Below, piece by piece: positions 12,493 to 24,231 of a stretch of DNA of 64,000 nt. The notes under the pieces were generated by a model, which made no database searches, was not told where the DNA came from, and saw only the letters and a program-made list of their open reading frames with translations. Location of the stretch: assembly GCA_026874595.1 (NCBI GenBank), contig CM049314.1, positions 57,400,300 to 57,464,299 on the forward strand. Reading direction: 5' to 3'. Positions within the stretch are counted from its first letter, which is position 1. Each line of letters begins with the position of its first letter. The translations under genes were made by a program, and so were the position numbers. The DNA comes from Sipunculus nudus. Lineage: Eukaryota; Annelida; Sipuncula; Golfingiida; Sipunculidae.

Positions 12493-14145
12493 ATGAAGAA
12501 GAAAAGCTACACCAGTTGCCCATCACATTTTCCTTTAATCTACAAATCATGTCCTGAACTATTAGAGGAACGATTCAGAGCAAATCCAGAGAAAGTAGCA
12601 ATAAAGATATACAAGGAAAATTTGAAAGCAAGCACGCTAAGCTATGCAGAACTGTTCCAGGGGTCTCTGGAAGTTGCTGCGGCACTCCGACGACTGATTC
12701 CTGATCTCAAATGTGGTGACAAGATTGGAATCATCGGATCTAACACCACCGATCTCCACCTGAGCATACATGCTATATTCTCACTGGGAGCCGTAGTGGT
12801 GCTCATTCCACAACATGCCAAAACTGGAAAGGAATTGCTTACTTTTCTACATACAACACATTGCAAGTGCTTGGTATTTCAGCAGGATGTTGTAGATAAT
12901 TCAATTCTTGAGCCACTGCCAACACAAGGAATTAAACTTGTCGGTTATGGTGCAGGTACTGGTAAAAAGAACTTAACAGGAATAAGCCTATTAGAGGAAT
13001 CGCGAGACACTTTGATTTCATCTGAAATAAACGAAACTAAGAAGATCAAGGACGAACTTCTTCCAGACTCGGCAGCTGCTGTGTTTTTCACATCAGGTAG
13101 CACTGGAATCCCAAAGGCGGTTATTTATTCGCATTTCCAGCTGATTAACAACGTCAGTGTTTGCGGCAAACAGTTGTCATTGACCGAAAAAGACATCTTC
13201 TTCACAGAAAGGGCCACTATCCACGTGGCTCCATTCTTTGCGTCACTGTGGTTCCTGGTGTCAGACTTATTATACGTTTCATTGGATACAAATGTTAACA
13301 AAACCGATATTGAAACAATCCTTGCCATTTTAAAGAAAGAAAGGTGTACAGCAGCAATGTTATTTGGTTATTTGCTTTTTGATATATTGAAAGAAGGAGA
13401 ACGGGTAAAACCATACCTTACTTCGTTACGGGTTCTGATCACAGGCGGTCAAACCTTGAACGTTCAGACTGCAATCAACATCCAAAGGATTTTGCCAGAT
13501 ATACATTTTGCGAATGGATATGGAGCAACAGAGATTGGAAATGCTGCCGTCAACATGCAACCACTGGAAGACCAGGAATTGGGTTTCATAGGACCACCGT
13601 TGCCAAACTATGAAATGAAAATTGTAGGAGATCATGGGGAGACTTTACCCCTAGGTGAGATCGGCGAACTTCATTCAAGAAGCCTTTTGATGGCTCTCGG
13701 GTACATGCACGGAGAGGGTAGTCAAAAGATGACGTCACCAGAGGGATGGTATGCCACCGGCGACATGGCTTCAATGAACGACAGTGGTCATATCAAGATT
13801 GTTGGCAGAAAGGTTGATTTTATAAAACGTGGCGCGATTAAGATATTTCCTGCAGAGATTGAAAATATTATCTCTGAACATCCTGAAATCAGAGGTGTAC
13901 AGGTGATTGGCATCCCCGACCAACGACTTGGAGAAGAACTTTATGCATGCGTGATTCTAAAGCAGGGCAGCACAATGAAGGAGGCGGATCTGTTGGAATG
14001 GTTTGCTGGAAAATTCAAAGATTCCAAAGTTGGTGATAACAGAGCACCTAAGTTTGTAGAAATATTTGAAGACTTTCCACGTCTTCCTTCTGGAAAGATT
14101 TCTAGAAAAGAACTGAAAGTAAAAGTCAATGGACGTTTTAACTGA
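12493..14145 (+). CDS. Acyl-CoA synthetase (AMP-forming), ACSF2-like
   Basis: The enzyme should activate a fatty or other carboxylic acid to its acyl-AMP and then acyl-CoA. It has 550 residues in one exon, a normal length for the family. The adenylation motifs are intact: P-loop FFTSGSTGIPKAV at 198-210, NGYGATEIG at 341-349, GWYATGD at 418-424, the GRK...IKRG...PAEIE hinge region at 438-457, and LPSGKISRKE with the catalytic lysine at 535. A splice acceptor (tttttcag, ending 12478) lies 14 bases before the ATG, so a 5' untranslated exon lies upstream and was not located. I see no peroxisomal SKL-type end and no clear mitochondrial presequence. It is related to the fragments at 3335 and 54733. 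The substrate cannot be told from sequence. Confidence 0.95.
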   Translation: MKKKSYTSCPSHFPLIYKSCPELLEERFRANPEKVAIKIYKENLKASTLSYAELFQGSLEVAAALRRLIPDLKCGDKIGIIGSNTTDLHLSIHAIFSLGAVVVLIPQHAKTGKELLTFLHTTHCKCLVFQQDVVDNSILEPLPTQGIKLVGYGAGTGKKNLTGISLLEESRDTLISSEINETKKIKDELLPDSAAAVFFTSGSTGIPKAVIYSHFQLINNVSVCGKQLSLTEKDIFFTERATIHVAPFFASLWFLVSDLLYVSLDTNVNKTDIETILAILKKERCTAAMLFGYLLFDILKEGERVKPYLTSLRVLITGGQTLNVQTAINIQRILPDIHFANGYGATEIGNAAVNMQPLEDQELGFIGPPLPNYEMKIVGDHGETLPLGEIGELHSRSLLMALGYMHGEGSQKMTSPEGWYATGDMASMNDSGHIKIVGRKVDFIKRGAIKIFPAEIENIISEHPEIRGVQVIGIPDQRLGEELYACVILKQGSTMKEADLLEWFAGKFKDSKVGDNRAPKFVEIFEDFPRLPSGKISRKELKVKVNGRFN

Positions 14146-14364
14146 TTATTTTGTATTTTCCTGGATTTCTGAATCAAGGGTTTTATATTGATTTGTCTGT
14201 TGCATGTTTATAACATATTTTGAAATTTATAAGAAAAAAAAATGATTCTGTTTAAATGAAACAGGTGTAATCGTTTATGTTATATTGCATACACCTAAAT
14301 GACAAACTAAATCATTTGTTATTTTATATAATCTGACAAATGATTAGTTTCTGTACTTGCCTTT

Positions 14365-14370
14365 AATAAA
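14365..14370 (+). promoter_or_regulatory. Polyadenylation signal AATAAA
   Basis: A canonical AATAAA lies about 220 bases after the synthetase stop codon, a plausible 3' end for that transcript. Confidence 0.55.
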
Positions 14371-14479
14371 TGAATATAATTTTGCTGAATAAGTGTAAAG
14401 AAGGCGAATTGTGTTTGCACAAATTGATTATTATATAATTCTCATATCAAAAACGCATTATATCAAGGATATGTTATCT

Positions 14480-14832
14480 AAACAGATTAGATAGGTACTC
14501 GGTACTTTAAGCGTATACTGAATTACCTTATCGTTTACTTAGCAAAAAGGAGAAATAAGATACAAAAATATTATATATGTTCTGAAAATATAATTTATTT
14601 GATCTATTTTATCAAAACTGGATTTGTTCAGCTCTAGGAATTAGAGACAGATTAGATAGGTATTCGATACTTTAAGCGTATACTGAGTTACCTTATCGGT
14701 TACATAACAAAAGTAGAAATACGATACAAATCATATAGATGTTCTTAAGATAAAATTTGATTTATTTTATATTATACCAATAAATTAATTACACTGGATT
14801 TGTTCAGCTCTAAGATTTAGAGACAGTTCTGA
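14480..14832. repeat. ~164 bp tandem duplication
   Basis: The unit 'cagattagatagg.a.tcg' to 'ggatttgttcagctcta' occurs at about 14484 and again at about 14648. I see no gene between 14371 and 15120. Confidence 0.8.
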
Positions 14833-15119
14833 TTATTACCATATGGACCAAAGTTGATGAAGCTTCTCATAATACAACAAACTGGAAGGAATACAGTCGT
14901 GCAGGATACTCTGATGTTATGTATAATATATGCTTTATGTATCATTAATCTCAATATCTGGAGTAAAACTTTAAAGCGGAAGCTTATGTTTCTTCTTATA
15001 ATGTTCCACTACACCATAAAGATAGATCGGTTTTGAAGTATTGAGTTGGTATCCCAAAAGTATGCCAGTTATTGTCTGGTATGTATCGCATGTGTTCCTT
15101 TGTTCAGTATGAGAAAAAC

Positions 15120-15484
15120 ATTTTTTGGAGACGTGTGATCGATGGCGCTCTTTGAATGTTATATTCTGAGGAACCTACATATCTATTGACAATAACAAAC
15201 ATTGCCAATATAAATCCTAAGATATCGAGACAGTAATATACGCCGTACAAATATATTTCCACAGGCATTCCTTTAACTGAAATGGCTGAAATGAGACTGG
15301 CGACCAAAGAGGCGGCTACAGGGAACACCCCCCGTTTTCCTGTTTCTCATTAGGTATTACAAAGTGTTGTTTCCGGATTTATTTCGGATTGCATGGTAAA
15401 TTCTATGACGGCGGTAATAGCCAATGCTAAACCCAATACTAACCAGTCAACGCAGTGAAAGCCACGATGCCCATTCAAAGCCAT
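15120..15484 (-). pseudogene. SLC5-type sodium-coupled transporter fragment
   Basis: Read on the minus strand from 15484, the translation begins MALNGH and contains 'FHCVDWLVLGLALAITAVIE', the first-helix pattern of SLC5 sodium-coupled monocarboxylate/vitamin transporters. Two in-frame stops follow. The same frame then gives 'RGVFPVAASLVASLISAISV', 'GMPVEIYLYG' and a second hydrophobic stretch, matching the next SLC5 segment. Only the first two helices or so are present, against 12-14 in a full transporter. I see no downstream exons, so this is a broken N-terminal relic. Confidence 0.75.
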
Positions 15485-15960
15485 TCTTAACCCTGTGAAT
15501 AACCCACGCTCGACATATACTGACTGACAAAATCTAACATACCAGAGGCTATTGATGCATAGGTAGATAAAAAAGGCGAATATAAATGTTCGAGAATGGG
15601 AGCGAGGCGTGTAATTAATGACAAGTATTCTAAAAACTGTCTTTACTCTGGTAAAATGTGTCTTGTTTCACACCTGCGTTACTTCCAGCTAGATCTAGAT
15701 AAGTAAAAAGAATACTTTGGTGATAGGTGTTTCACTCAGTTATGATTTATTGGTACATTTCTACAATTATTGCAACGAACTTGACTTTTGCAAACTGACC
15801 AAGGGCAGATATGAATCGGAGAAAAAACCGTTCCTGAGCAACGCTTTTCAGCCAAGACAACATTATGAAGATTTAAGAGAGCTAGGTGGTAGAGTAAGCC
15901 AAAGACATAGCGATGCATGTAATGGATCTTTCTGATTATAGTAACTTATTATTAATATAT
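15485..15960. other. No recognisable gene
   Basis: A 72-codon open frame at 15717-15935 has no recognisable motif, and nothing else is visible. Confidence 0.4.
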
Positions 15961-18370
15961 ATACTAGCTGCTCCCGTAGAAAATTCACGGCCTTATCTGG
16001 TGCATATTTTTGTAATGAGCTGATAGGAACTAAACGACGCATATTTTAATCCCAGGTTTTTGCAGGAACTTTTGTCATGTGTTTCACTTTTACGATATAA
16101 AGATTAATTCTGCTAGAATTCTTCAGGAACACCCTTCCGCAAAATATCAACACAGAAAGAAAAATTATTCTATTCCAGAAATCACACAAAAATAATTTTT
16201 TTTCCGATAAACAACATAGGTTCGACAGCTCATTAGCTCGGGAAATATCGTAGATATAACGATCGTATAAAGAAGCATTCTACCGTGAAATAACATGAAA
16301 GATGCTTTGTATTAGTTGAAGCTCAGGCGATATGGTAAAACACGATGTTTATTCAGCGTAGTAAGTTGAGGGTATAGTCTAAGGCATGTTAACAGACACA
16401 TGCGTTATTTGTATACACACGCATATTTCGTTGAAGTCTCTTGTACGCAAAAGGTAAAGCTGCCAATGTGAAAAAGATAGGCCAAGAAAAATATATTCCA
16501 ACAGTATTCAATTTTTTATTTATGTACTGTAAATTGTCATGGAATAAGCAGGTCTGATGCAAAACTGACAACTCTCCCAGATAAAAAGAAAGCAGGTCGA
16601 TATATTTTGATGAAGGCATTTAGCATAGAAACCACTTCAGCCTTGGTTCGTTTCATTGACTTTCAGCAAATTAACGCAAAATGTAATGTACAGATTTTGC
16701 TAAAAATTTGTAGAGGGGTAGAGTAAAACTGCATCCGTAATCCATTACATTTTTGGAGGTAATCGGAATCACCATAATAATTTTTTTCTTCAGTGCCATA
16801 ATCATAATTCCATAAAGGAATAATTATAAGGGGCTATTTCTTTGTCCCCGAGTAGAAGCCGCCCATTCGTTTGCAGTTGTTCTGTCATTCGCCTGTTTCT
16901 AAACCATGACAATGTTTTACATAATACGTGCACATATGAACGAACGACTAATTAGTAGATCTCTAATTAGAGATTGAGGACCCTTAGACGTGTGTGCAAT
17001 CCGCCGCCCTCCCCTCCTTTCCAGGTCATCCTTTTAAAACTTTTTTCAAACAACCCATAAACCCGCCGAACTAATAAAACCATGGTTATCATGGAAAGAT
17101 ACTTCTGAATGTATAAAAATCAACATACCTGTAAACCTATTAAAGGGTGATCGTGTAAAGGGTCCACTCAACGGAAAAATGCTCCCTATAAAAAGATTCA
17201 TGTGGACATGAGTTCCGCGCTTGAATTTAAAAACTTTACTTCCTTTTGACAGAGTAAAATTCCTTAACAGGCGATATAATGGACATGGGGTCAGTAGGGA
17301 TTACAGGTCGCCTCCAGAAAAAGCGTGACAGGCGACAAATGTTTTGCTGAACATTTGTGGAGGGTAAGGGTAAAGACATATCAATAGTCCATTTCATTTT
17401 GAGGTAATAAGAATCACCACAATATATATTTTCTTATAAACCGTTATAACAGGACCATTCCTTTTTCCCCGTGTGGAAGCCACCCATTCGTATTTATTTA
17501 TTCTGCCACGCGCAAGGTGATCTCGTGTTACTAAGCATGGCAGTGTTCACACATGAAACGCATACACGTGAACACATGAATGATATTAAAGGAGATTCTG
17601 ATGGAGGTCTGTACGCCCTGACTAGAGATTCTAGTTTTTTATCAATTTAAAGATGTACTGGTGATATTTCTTCATGTTTCACCGTCCCTGCAGACAACGG
17701 ATCTTAAAAAATATATGTGACCCCCCCCCCCACCCGATTGATAATTAAGTTATGGGGCTTCTTTAAAAAAAAAAAACTTCATAAAACACATGACATGGTC
17801 GAACATTTGAAACCATGGTTATCATGGAAAGATATTTCTGAATGAATTAAAACAACATACCTGTAACCCATAAAAATTTGTCAAACGGTGGTCGTCACAT
17901 CACTGGACTCAGTGTTAAGTGTTGACCAAACTAAAAAGCCCTCGAATTGAAAGCAGAGTCATGTGGTCTTTGGATTAAACACCTTTTCTACCTTTTGAGA
18001 GAGACAATGGACTTGAGCGATCATTGGGGATTATGGTCGACCCGCGTGACCGCGCATTGCACGAAATGCCTTTTGGGCAGGACATGCGCTCTGGCCCCGG
18101 TCTTAACAGGCCAGTGAAAATCCCCGAGGCGCCCCCTGAAAAAGCGTCACAGGCGTGGAGGGCCTTGCAGCACAAAAGAAACAGGGGCATCTAATGGGGA
18201 AATATGAAATTAATAAATATTTAGCTTAATAGGACAATCCCACAAAATAAAACAAACTTGTCCTAGAAGAGCACACCACCGATACGTCTGCCGAATTTGG
18301 AGAGTCAAATCAGAACGGAAGCAAGTAAACCGTGGTCTAGAAAAACCCGAACTCCGTATTAATTATATAG
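15961..18370 (-). repeat. Large inverted duplication, left outer arm
   Basis: The reverse complement of this segment matches 44440-45928. One shared end carries 'gctgctcccgtagaaaattc' (inverted at 45900-45926). The other end carries 'acaaacttgtcctagaagag' (inverted near 44535). This arm is about 0.9 kb longer because 16630-17610 holds extra DNA with internal tandem copies; for example 'aaccatggttatcatggaaa' occurs near 17080 and 17811. It is collinear with the inner arm 18985-21420, so both belong to one duplication event. Confidence 0.85.
16389..16619 (-). CDS. Small open frame shared by the inverted arms
   Basis: The 76-codon frame shares with the frame at 45240-45563 the segments 'TCLFHDNLQY', 'NTVGIYFSWPIFFTLAA' and 'NNACVC'. 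It has one hydrophobic, membrane-like segment in the middle. I do not recognise the protein. Because the two arms are recent duplicates, a shared frame is weak evidence of coding. It could be an exon of an unknown membrane protein or chance. Confidence 0.25.
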   Translation of the reverse strand: MPSSKYIDLLSFYLGELSVLHQTCLFHDNLQYINKKLNTVGIYFSWPIFFTLAALPFAYKRLQRNMRVYTNNACVC

Positions 18371-18720
18371 GTAATACCTATTATTAAGGAATTTAGACCG
18401 GTATGTTATACAGCGTCTTTAGACCTGGTTGCTATGCACTGATTTTATACAAAACTATTATGTAGTGACTTTATACCAGACCTTTTACATCTGAGGCCAG
18501 ATGAAGGATTATCGTACATGTGGCTGCTATTATCACTGACACAGATCCGTAGCAGGATACGATGTCAGTAATGACGTATAACGTTAACAAGAGCTTACAT
18601 TGCTGTTCAGTAATGGTTATTAAACCATGTGTTCACAAACTTAATCATTAAATAACCACGATAATATGAAGTAATGCTCTACTACTTGACATGTATTGTA
18701 CTTGGCGTGAACACAAAACC
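18370..18720 (+). repeat. Dispersed repeat, copy 1
   Basis: This segment matches 24225-24560 in direct orientation ('gatacgatgtcagtaatgac', 'cacaaacttaatcattaaat'). It matches the inverted stretch near 21560-21650 in part. It sits at the junction between the outer and inner arms of the inverted duplication. Confidence 0.75.
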
Positions 18721-18984
18721 TTCGTTTGCCTGACGTGGCACGTCAAACTAGTCAGAAAATTAGAATAGTAATGTGTGGAAATAACAACATCAAATATTTT
18801 TTAGGTGTAAGTCAAAGGCCGGTGGGACTAATAAACCCTCAGCGTTGAACACACAACATAGTTAAGTTTATTCAAAGCTACAGTTCGCCATGTCGGCACA
18901 TTTACAAGTTATTTGCTAACATATTCACCAACCTGGTGATAAGTTACTATAATCAGACAGATCAAGTACATGCATCGCTATGTG

Positions 18985-19382
18985 TTTGGCCTACTTATAT
19001 TAGTTACGTATTATGTTATCACTATTTAATTCTTCAGTGTACTCTTATGTGTATTTTAAATAGTATCCATTTAGTTGTTTTACAAATTGACAAGGAAAAC
19101 ATCACCTGGATCTTCATGACATGCCAGAGCAATGCCACCTTCCGACCTCTGTAACAAAAACACGCGTCAATCTGCCATTTCCAGCTTTCCTAAAATGTCC
19201 GGATTCCTCTCTTCCTGTCAAGTACACATATATGAGCAGCCTTGATTATCTAGACTTTTACAGTTGTTTAAAAGTCTTCCTTTAGGGGTTACACATACAA
19301 CCTACAATTTAAATGTGATATCACATGCCATTTTTTCTACCAAATGAACTAAGACTATTGCATTATAGTAGTTTACCATCAA

Positions 19383-19423
<41 letters not shown>

Positions 19424-21420
19424 TGCATGTAATACGTTTGATTGAATTGAGAAAGATTCTGAGTGAATAGCATATATCCTATAATTTGTGTAATCCGTTC
19501 AATATTCTACATGGAATAAAAGACGCGATAAAGGAGCGATAACAAAAACCAAAACCAATTCTTACCTCTGTTACGATACCGGTATTCCTGAGCGAATCCT
19601 TAAAGACATTTGCCCGTATAACACGCCCACTAGCGACGTGATAAAGAACTACAGCTTGCCAGGTGCCGTCCCCAACCCGGTAGTCATAATGATATATCTT
19701 GAAATTATCTGAAAGATACATATAATGTTTTGCCATTGAAACCAAGGGATTTTTTTCAGAGATTACTTGTCATTACTTAAAATGAATTTACTTGATAAAA
19801 ATTATAAACATTTAGAAAGGTAATGAATGAATTGCACGGGTAGATGATGGGTTTTAGGGGATTTATATTGCTGCAATCCGCTATAGGTTAAAAGGCATTT
19901 TGAAACATTTAATAGGCCGAGAAGAGGGCAAGGAAATCCAATTAAATCCTCCCCCGAGTGTAAGGTCTATTTGTACTCCATAGGATGTGCCAAAACCTTA
20001 TCGATATTATTAAAAGCTTATTATACATATGACTGCTGACTATTGTTATGAAGGAAATGCAACTTTACTGCAGGAACCTGTTGTAACCGGGGTTTTACTC
20101 AGGCACAGGAAAGTTTTAGCATACGAAATGCTCAACAACACAGATTACATTTCTAGCATACGAAAGAGTTCTTCTCCCACTAACACTTCACGTAAACAAA
20201 TTATAAAGACACATCAAAAACTGTCAACAGACCAGATCCTTCTGACCAAATAACGAAATGGTAATTGCCTTCGCTGCTCGGGTTTTTGTCTTCAGCAACT
20301 AGCTTGTTTTCCCGGACATTTAGAACCAATGGCTGTCCGTTTCTCCCTGAACAGGTAAGTGTCGCCATCTCGCGACCGGAAACACCTATCATCGGCCACA
20401 CGTTAAACTAGTGCGAGAAATTTTCAACACAGATCCTATGCCTGCTGTCAAGAGTAATGAACGTGTCTGCAAAAAGTTAATTTAAATAATGATATAGGGA
20501 CTATTTTCTGGTGCCCTCAAAAACTAGATTAAACATAAGGCTATCTTGTCATCACCCAGATACATTAATTGCTTGTATATTTCTCCAAAGCAGTTATATT
20601 TCCAAATACTATTATCTAATTACAAGTGTTTTACACATGTGTTGATGACCTTCATGTGGTTAATACATCTGCAATGTTACAGTTTATTGTGAAGTGACAT
20701 TAATTTGTTGGTTAGCTGGTCAGATATTCTTTCCAATCCTAGTAGCTTAGCTGCATGGTGATCATTAATACCATTATATTGCATTATATTTACTCACCGG
20801 GCCGGGCAACAAGTTCCAATTTGACGTCACTTCCGCTTCTTCTGAAGAAGTAGAGTAAATTCTTGGGCTGAACACTCCACGTTCTATGCAAGTCGTGGCA
20901 ACCGACCTTTACGGGAAAACATTAAAACTACTCTCGACAGCCATTCATATATTACAAAAAAAGTGAAAAAAAACTTTTTCATGATGCTAAGTTATCTGAA
21001 GTTCGATTAATAACAATATATAGGTGTATTAAGATAGGTTAAGAAGAATGTTCACAGAGAGTTTATATTTTGAGGGAATAGCTAATTCGGAACAAATATG
21101 TCTCTGTTCCAAAGTGCACCTTTCAAAGTAATATCATTGATGCCAACTGTGGTATCGGTATTGGCCAACATATTAAGATGAATGGCGGGATCTAGGAACA
21201 TGCTGTTACCGAATAAAGACTTACTTACACTTTGCATTACAAATTATACAGAAATTATCATCAAATTAAAGATCTATGAACGACCTATAAAGACCTGAAA
21301 CCTATAAACGTGTTTTGAATAATTCACATTTTGTCGCCTGAGTACGCATACTGTCCTGTCACATACTGCACAAGAATCGATAATGATCGATAATAATTGG
21401 ACATCACTTCATAATTGTGT
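18985..21420 (-). pseudogene. Inverted partial copy of the unknown multi-exon gene
   Basis: This block is the reverse complement of 27373-27622 joined to 32421-34650. Four exons of the gene on the + strand recur with identical lengths: 20798-20906 (109), 20233-20466 (234), 19566-19708 (143) and 19106-19214 (109). Splice sites are conserved. The copy is dead: the 234-base exon has a TAG at 20410-20408 where the + copy has a tryptophan codon. The 19106-19214 exon has a TGA at 19169-19167 where the + copy has glycine. The first exons and the last exon of the + gene are absent. It also preserves the TTAA site (21173-21176) without the transposon. Confidence 0.8.
19385..19419. repeat. (AT)n microsatellite
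   Basis: A pure AT dinucleotide run. The equivalent run in the inverted copy is at 34170-34213. Confidence 0.95.
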
Positions 21421-22011
21421 ATATATATATATATATAAATTCTGCTCTCAATCAAACGCAAATACACAGTTTCGTATGCACACAACTGATATGATCTATA
21501 TAAGGTTACTCAAAGCAAATCTGGTACATATTTGTGGGAAAAGAAGGTTTTGTGTTCACGCCAAGTACAATACATGTCAAGTAGTAGAGCATTACTTCAT
21601 ATTATCGTGGTTATTTAATGATTAAGTTTGTGAACACATGGTTTAATGATTGATTGTGCAATCTATAAAACGATGAATGAAGTGGTCCTTTGTGGCTCAT
21701 CGGTCTTTTCCAGTGTTTTAACTGTCATTATTATTCAAATCATGACGCAGGATGACGTCCAATGGAAGGGCATCGCCTTTATCACTACCGTTTATTCTGA
21801 TCAGATGACATATATATTATGTATATCCAATGAAGAAAGTCTTGATTTGTGTAAAACTAGTTGAGGTCACACATTTCCAAGAGCCTATTCCATGCCGACT
21901 GAAGAGTATTTATAGCCCAGGCGGCGTTCGCAATTGGATTACAATTCAATTAATAAATTGAATGCTGATCGCATGTTGTTGTCAGGGCACCATTTATTGT
22001 CATATATATTT
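21421..22011. other. Dispersed repeat and spacer, no gene
   Basis: 21437-21650 is the inverted counterpart of the repeat at 24480-24680 and, in part, 62515-62565 ('cgcaaatacacagttt', 'tctgctctcaatcaaac'). The rest shows nothing I recognise. Confidence 0.6.
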
Positions 22012-22172
22012 TGCTAAGTGGAATATTAGGCAACACCCTCTATAACTATATGGAATGGCAAACCTCGATCATACACTATTACTATGCTGATTAAAAAAAC
22101 AACCTGCACCATGACCCAGTGGCATTCCGTTCAATTACATTCATGGAATTTTTCTGGGCAGTAGTTTTAGCT
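22012..22172 (+). repeat. Direct repeat, first copy
   Basis: About 160 bp, nearly identical to 22648-22811 (both contain 'atggcaaacctcgatcatac' and end 'gggcagtagttttagc'). The copies are spaced about 638 bp apart. Confidence 0.85.
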
Positions 22173-22647
22173 ATGTAATATGATATGTAATGAAATATCC
22201 AGTGTTCGGTGTGTTATGAATCTGAACCTTCCGGCGCAATACTTTCCTCTCTTTTTTTTTACAATCACAGTTGTTTTAATGAAGACAGTTTAAGTAGAGT
22301 TAAAACCTTATAGATTGTCTTAAATCTATGAATTGAAAAAAAAAAATAAATGATGGATAAAAATGAATCGATTGCTGAAATATATGAAACGACTCATTTC
22401 AGATGTATGCTCTCATGATCATGAAAACATACTTGGAGCTGAAGAGTCTCATGTCAGGTAGGTGCTCTTATGATTATGCTAATAGACATCTCAGACCCTA
22501 CAAATATGTATGTCAATATGGGTTATATCAAGAGGTCTGGGATCTAAGAGGTCATTTCATGGTAAACAATTTCAAGTACGACCCTGACAGCTCTCAATGT
22601 GCAGCTTCTTCATCACCCAAATATTTGACCCGGGGCACGTTCATTTT

Positions 22648-22811
22648 TGCTAAATGGAATACTAGGCAACACCCTCTATAACTATATGGAATGGCAAACC
22701 TCGATCATACACTATTACTATGCTGATTAAAAAAACAACAACCTGGACCATGACCCAGTGGCATTCCGTTCACTTACATTCATGGAATTTTTCTGGGCAG
22801 TAGTTTTAGCC
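22648..22811 (+). repeat. Direct repeat, second copy
   Basis: This is the second member of the pair with 22012-22172. The pair could be the ends of a small element or a local duplication. The intervening ~475 bp has no recognisable coding region. Confidence 0.85.
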
Positions 22812-22871
22812 TGATGTTAGTCCGGGGTTGGTCCGGATCACAAAATACCAGAACTTGATGAAGAGGAAGAG

Positions 22872-22873
22872 AC

Positions 22874-22906
<33 letters not shown>

Positions 22907-22945
22907 ACACATACACATACATATATATATATGTATATGTATTTA
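22872..22945. repeat. (CA)n and (AT)n microsatellite
   Basis: A run of CA dinucleotides passes into mixed TACA and AT repeats. Confidence 0.9.
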
Positions 22946-23930
22946 TGTATAAAGAATAAGTAGACAGGAGATACATTTCAATTTTCGGGCGTGGGTTACT
23001 CAGGGTTCCTCTGAATGGAGGGGGTATTTGTGGACATGGTGGTAATCTCAGAATATCACGTAGGAATTACACAGTAATTCTCTTTAAGTATTGTCACATC
23101 TTGAAAGACCATGGACGTGCTCAAATTGTCTTAATAATAACAAGCTAATCATTAGGGGAAAAACACAATAATACATTTACCGTATGTAAAAGCAATGCAC
23201 GATTTAAAGGCAATTGTAGTTTAACCATAAAAGTGTTTGATCGAAATAGAGAAAATGAAACTGATTGGGTTAATTTATGACGCTAGACATGCCTCCATGA
23301 AGGTAGTTTTGCATATGTGATGTTAATTATTTTGGGGAGCTTGAGATGACTCTTGTGATCTGTTGTTTCTGCTGTGAATTTACCATCTACAACGATAATT
23401 CTAAAAAGATACCAGAGTAAAAAATGTGTTTAGGTTTAAGAGTAAATATGGTTTGGTTCGGGGTGATAGATTAATTTTAAAACAAATATACTGATCCCTT
23501 GCAAGCAATATAATAGCATATTTATTTAGACGTTTGATCTAAGTGTTACAATTATGAATATTTAAAGTGATTATTACATGTCAAGATCATTTGAACTTCT
23601 TAAAACACTGTTTATATTATAATTAACTGAATAAATTTCTCTATTATACAGATTTTGAAAACATCAAAGGCTGATAGATATATCTATAAATATCGCTTAT
23701 TGATTCTGCCAAAGGTGGTGGACCCGGGTCATAATCATACTGATTCCTCACGTAATTTGTGGTTTGTAACGTGATTATGTATTTTCTGGTTTTCTATTCG
23801 ACTAGTTACCTGATCTACCCCTAGAGGGAACATGAAGAAGAAATAGTTTAATTGAAAAAAATAAATGAATAAACCATTGGGGAAAAAAATGCAGATATAC
23901 CCTGTGGTTACAGGAAGTGTGTTAGCTTAA
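22946..23930. other. No recognisable feature
   Basis: AT-rich spacer before the first candidate exon of the downstream gene. I see nothing in it. Confidence 0.5.
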
Positions 23931-23935
23931 ATGAC

Positions 23936-24091
23936 AATCCATCACTAATCTGATCGTGCGGGTGAGTTATTTTTGGAAACTGAACCATTGGCACGCTGAT
24001 AATATCCGGATGTTGCTACCACAGCTTGCCTCCGCACGGCTGTTAGAGCTGTCATTGAAAGCATCTGACGTCTATGTCAACAGCAAGGACT
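23936..24091 (+). other. Candidate upstream exon of the unknown gene
   Basis: An open frame reads 'NIRMLLPQLASARLLELSLK' and ends at a strong donor (GTAAGT from 24092) in phase 1. This is compatible with the proposed next exon at 25275. The 5' boundary is not clear and no start methionine is obvious. It is helical and leucine-rich but matches no family I can name. Confidence 0.35.
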
Positions 24092-24179
24092 GTAAGTGTT
24101 AATATGAAATTTTATTAATGGCTTCTTATTAGTTATCCATTTAATCATTTGTCATGATATATGATGTTCAATATATGAT

Positions 24180-24185
<6 letters not shown>

Positions 24186-24229
<44 letters not shown>
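24186..24229. repeat. (AT)n microsatellite
   Basis: A pure AT run at the edge of the dispersed repeat that follows. Confidence 0.95.

Positions 24230-24231
<2 letters not shown>

Noticed and set aside
12642-14177. Minus-strand and out-of-frame open frames over the synthetase
   Set aside because: They are shadows of the real 550-codon gene.
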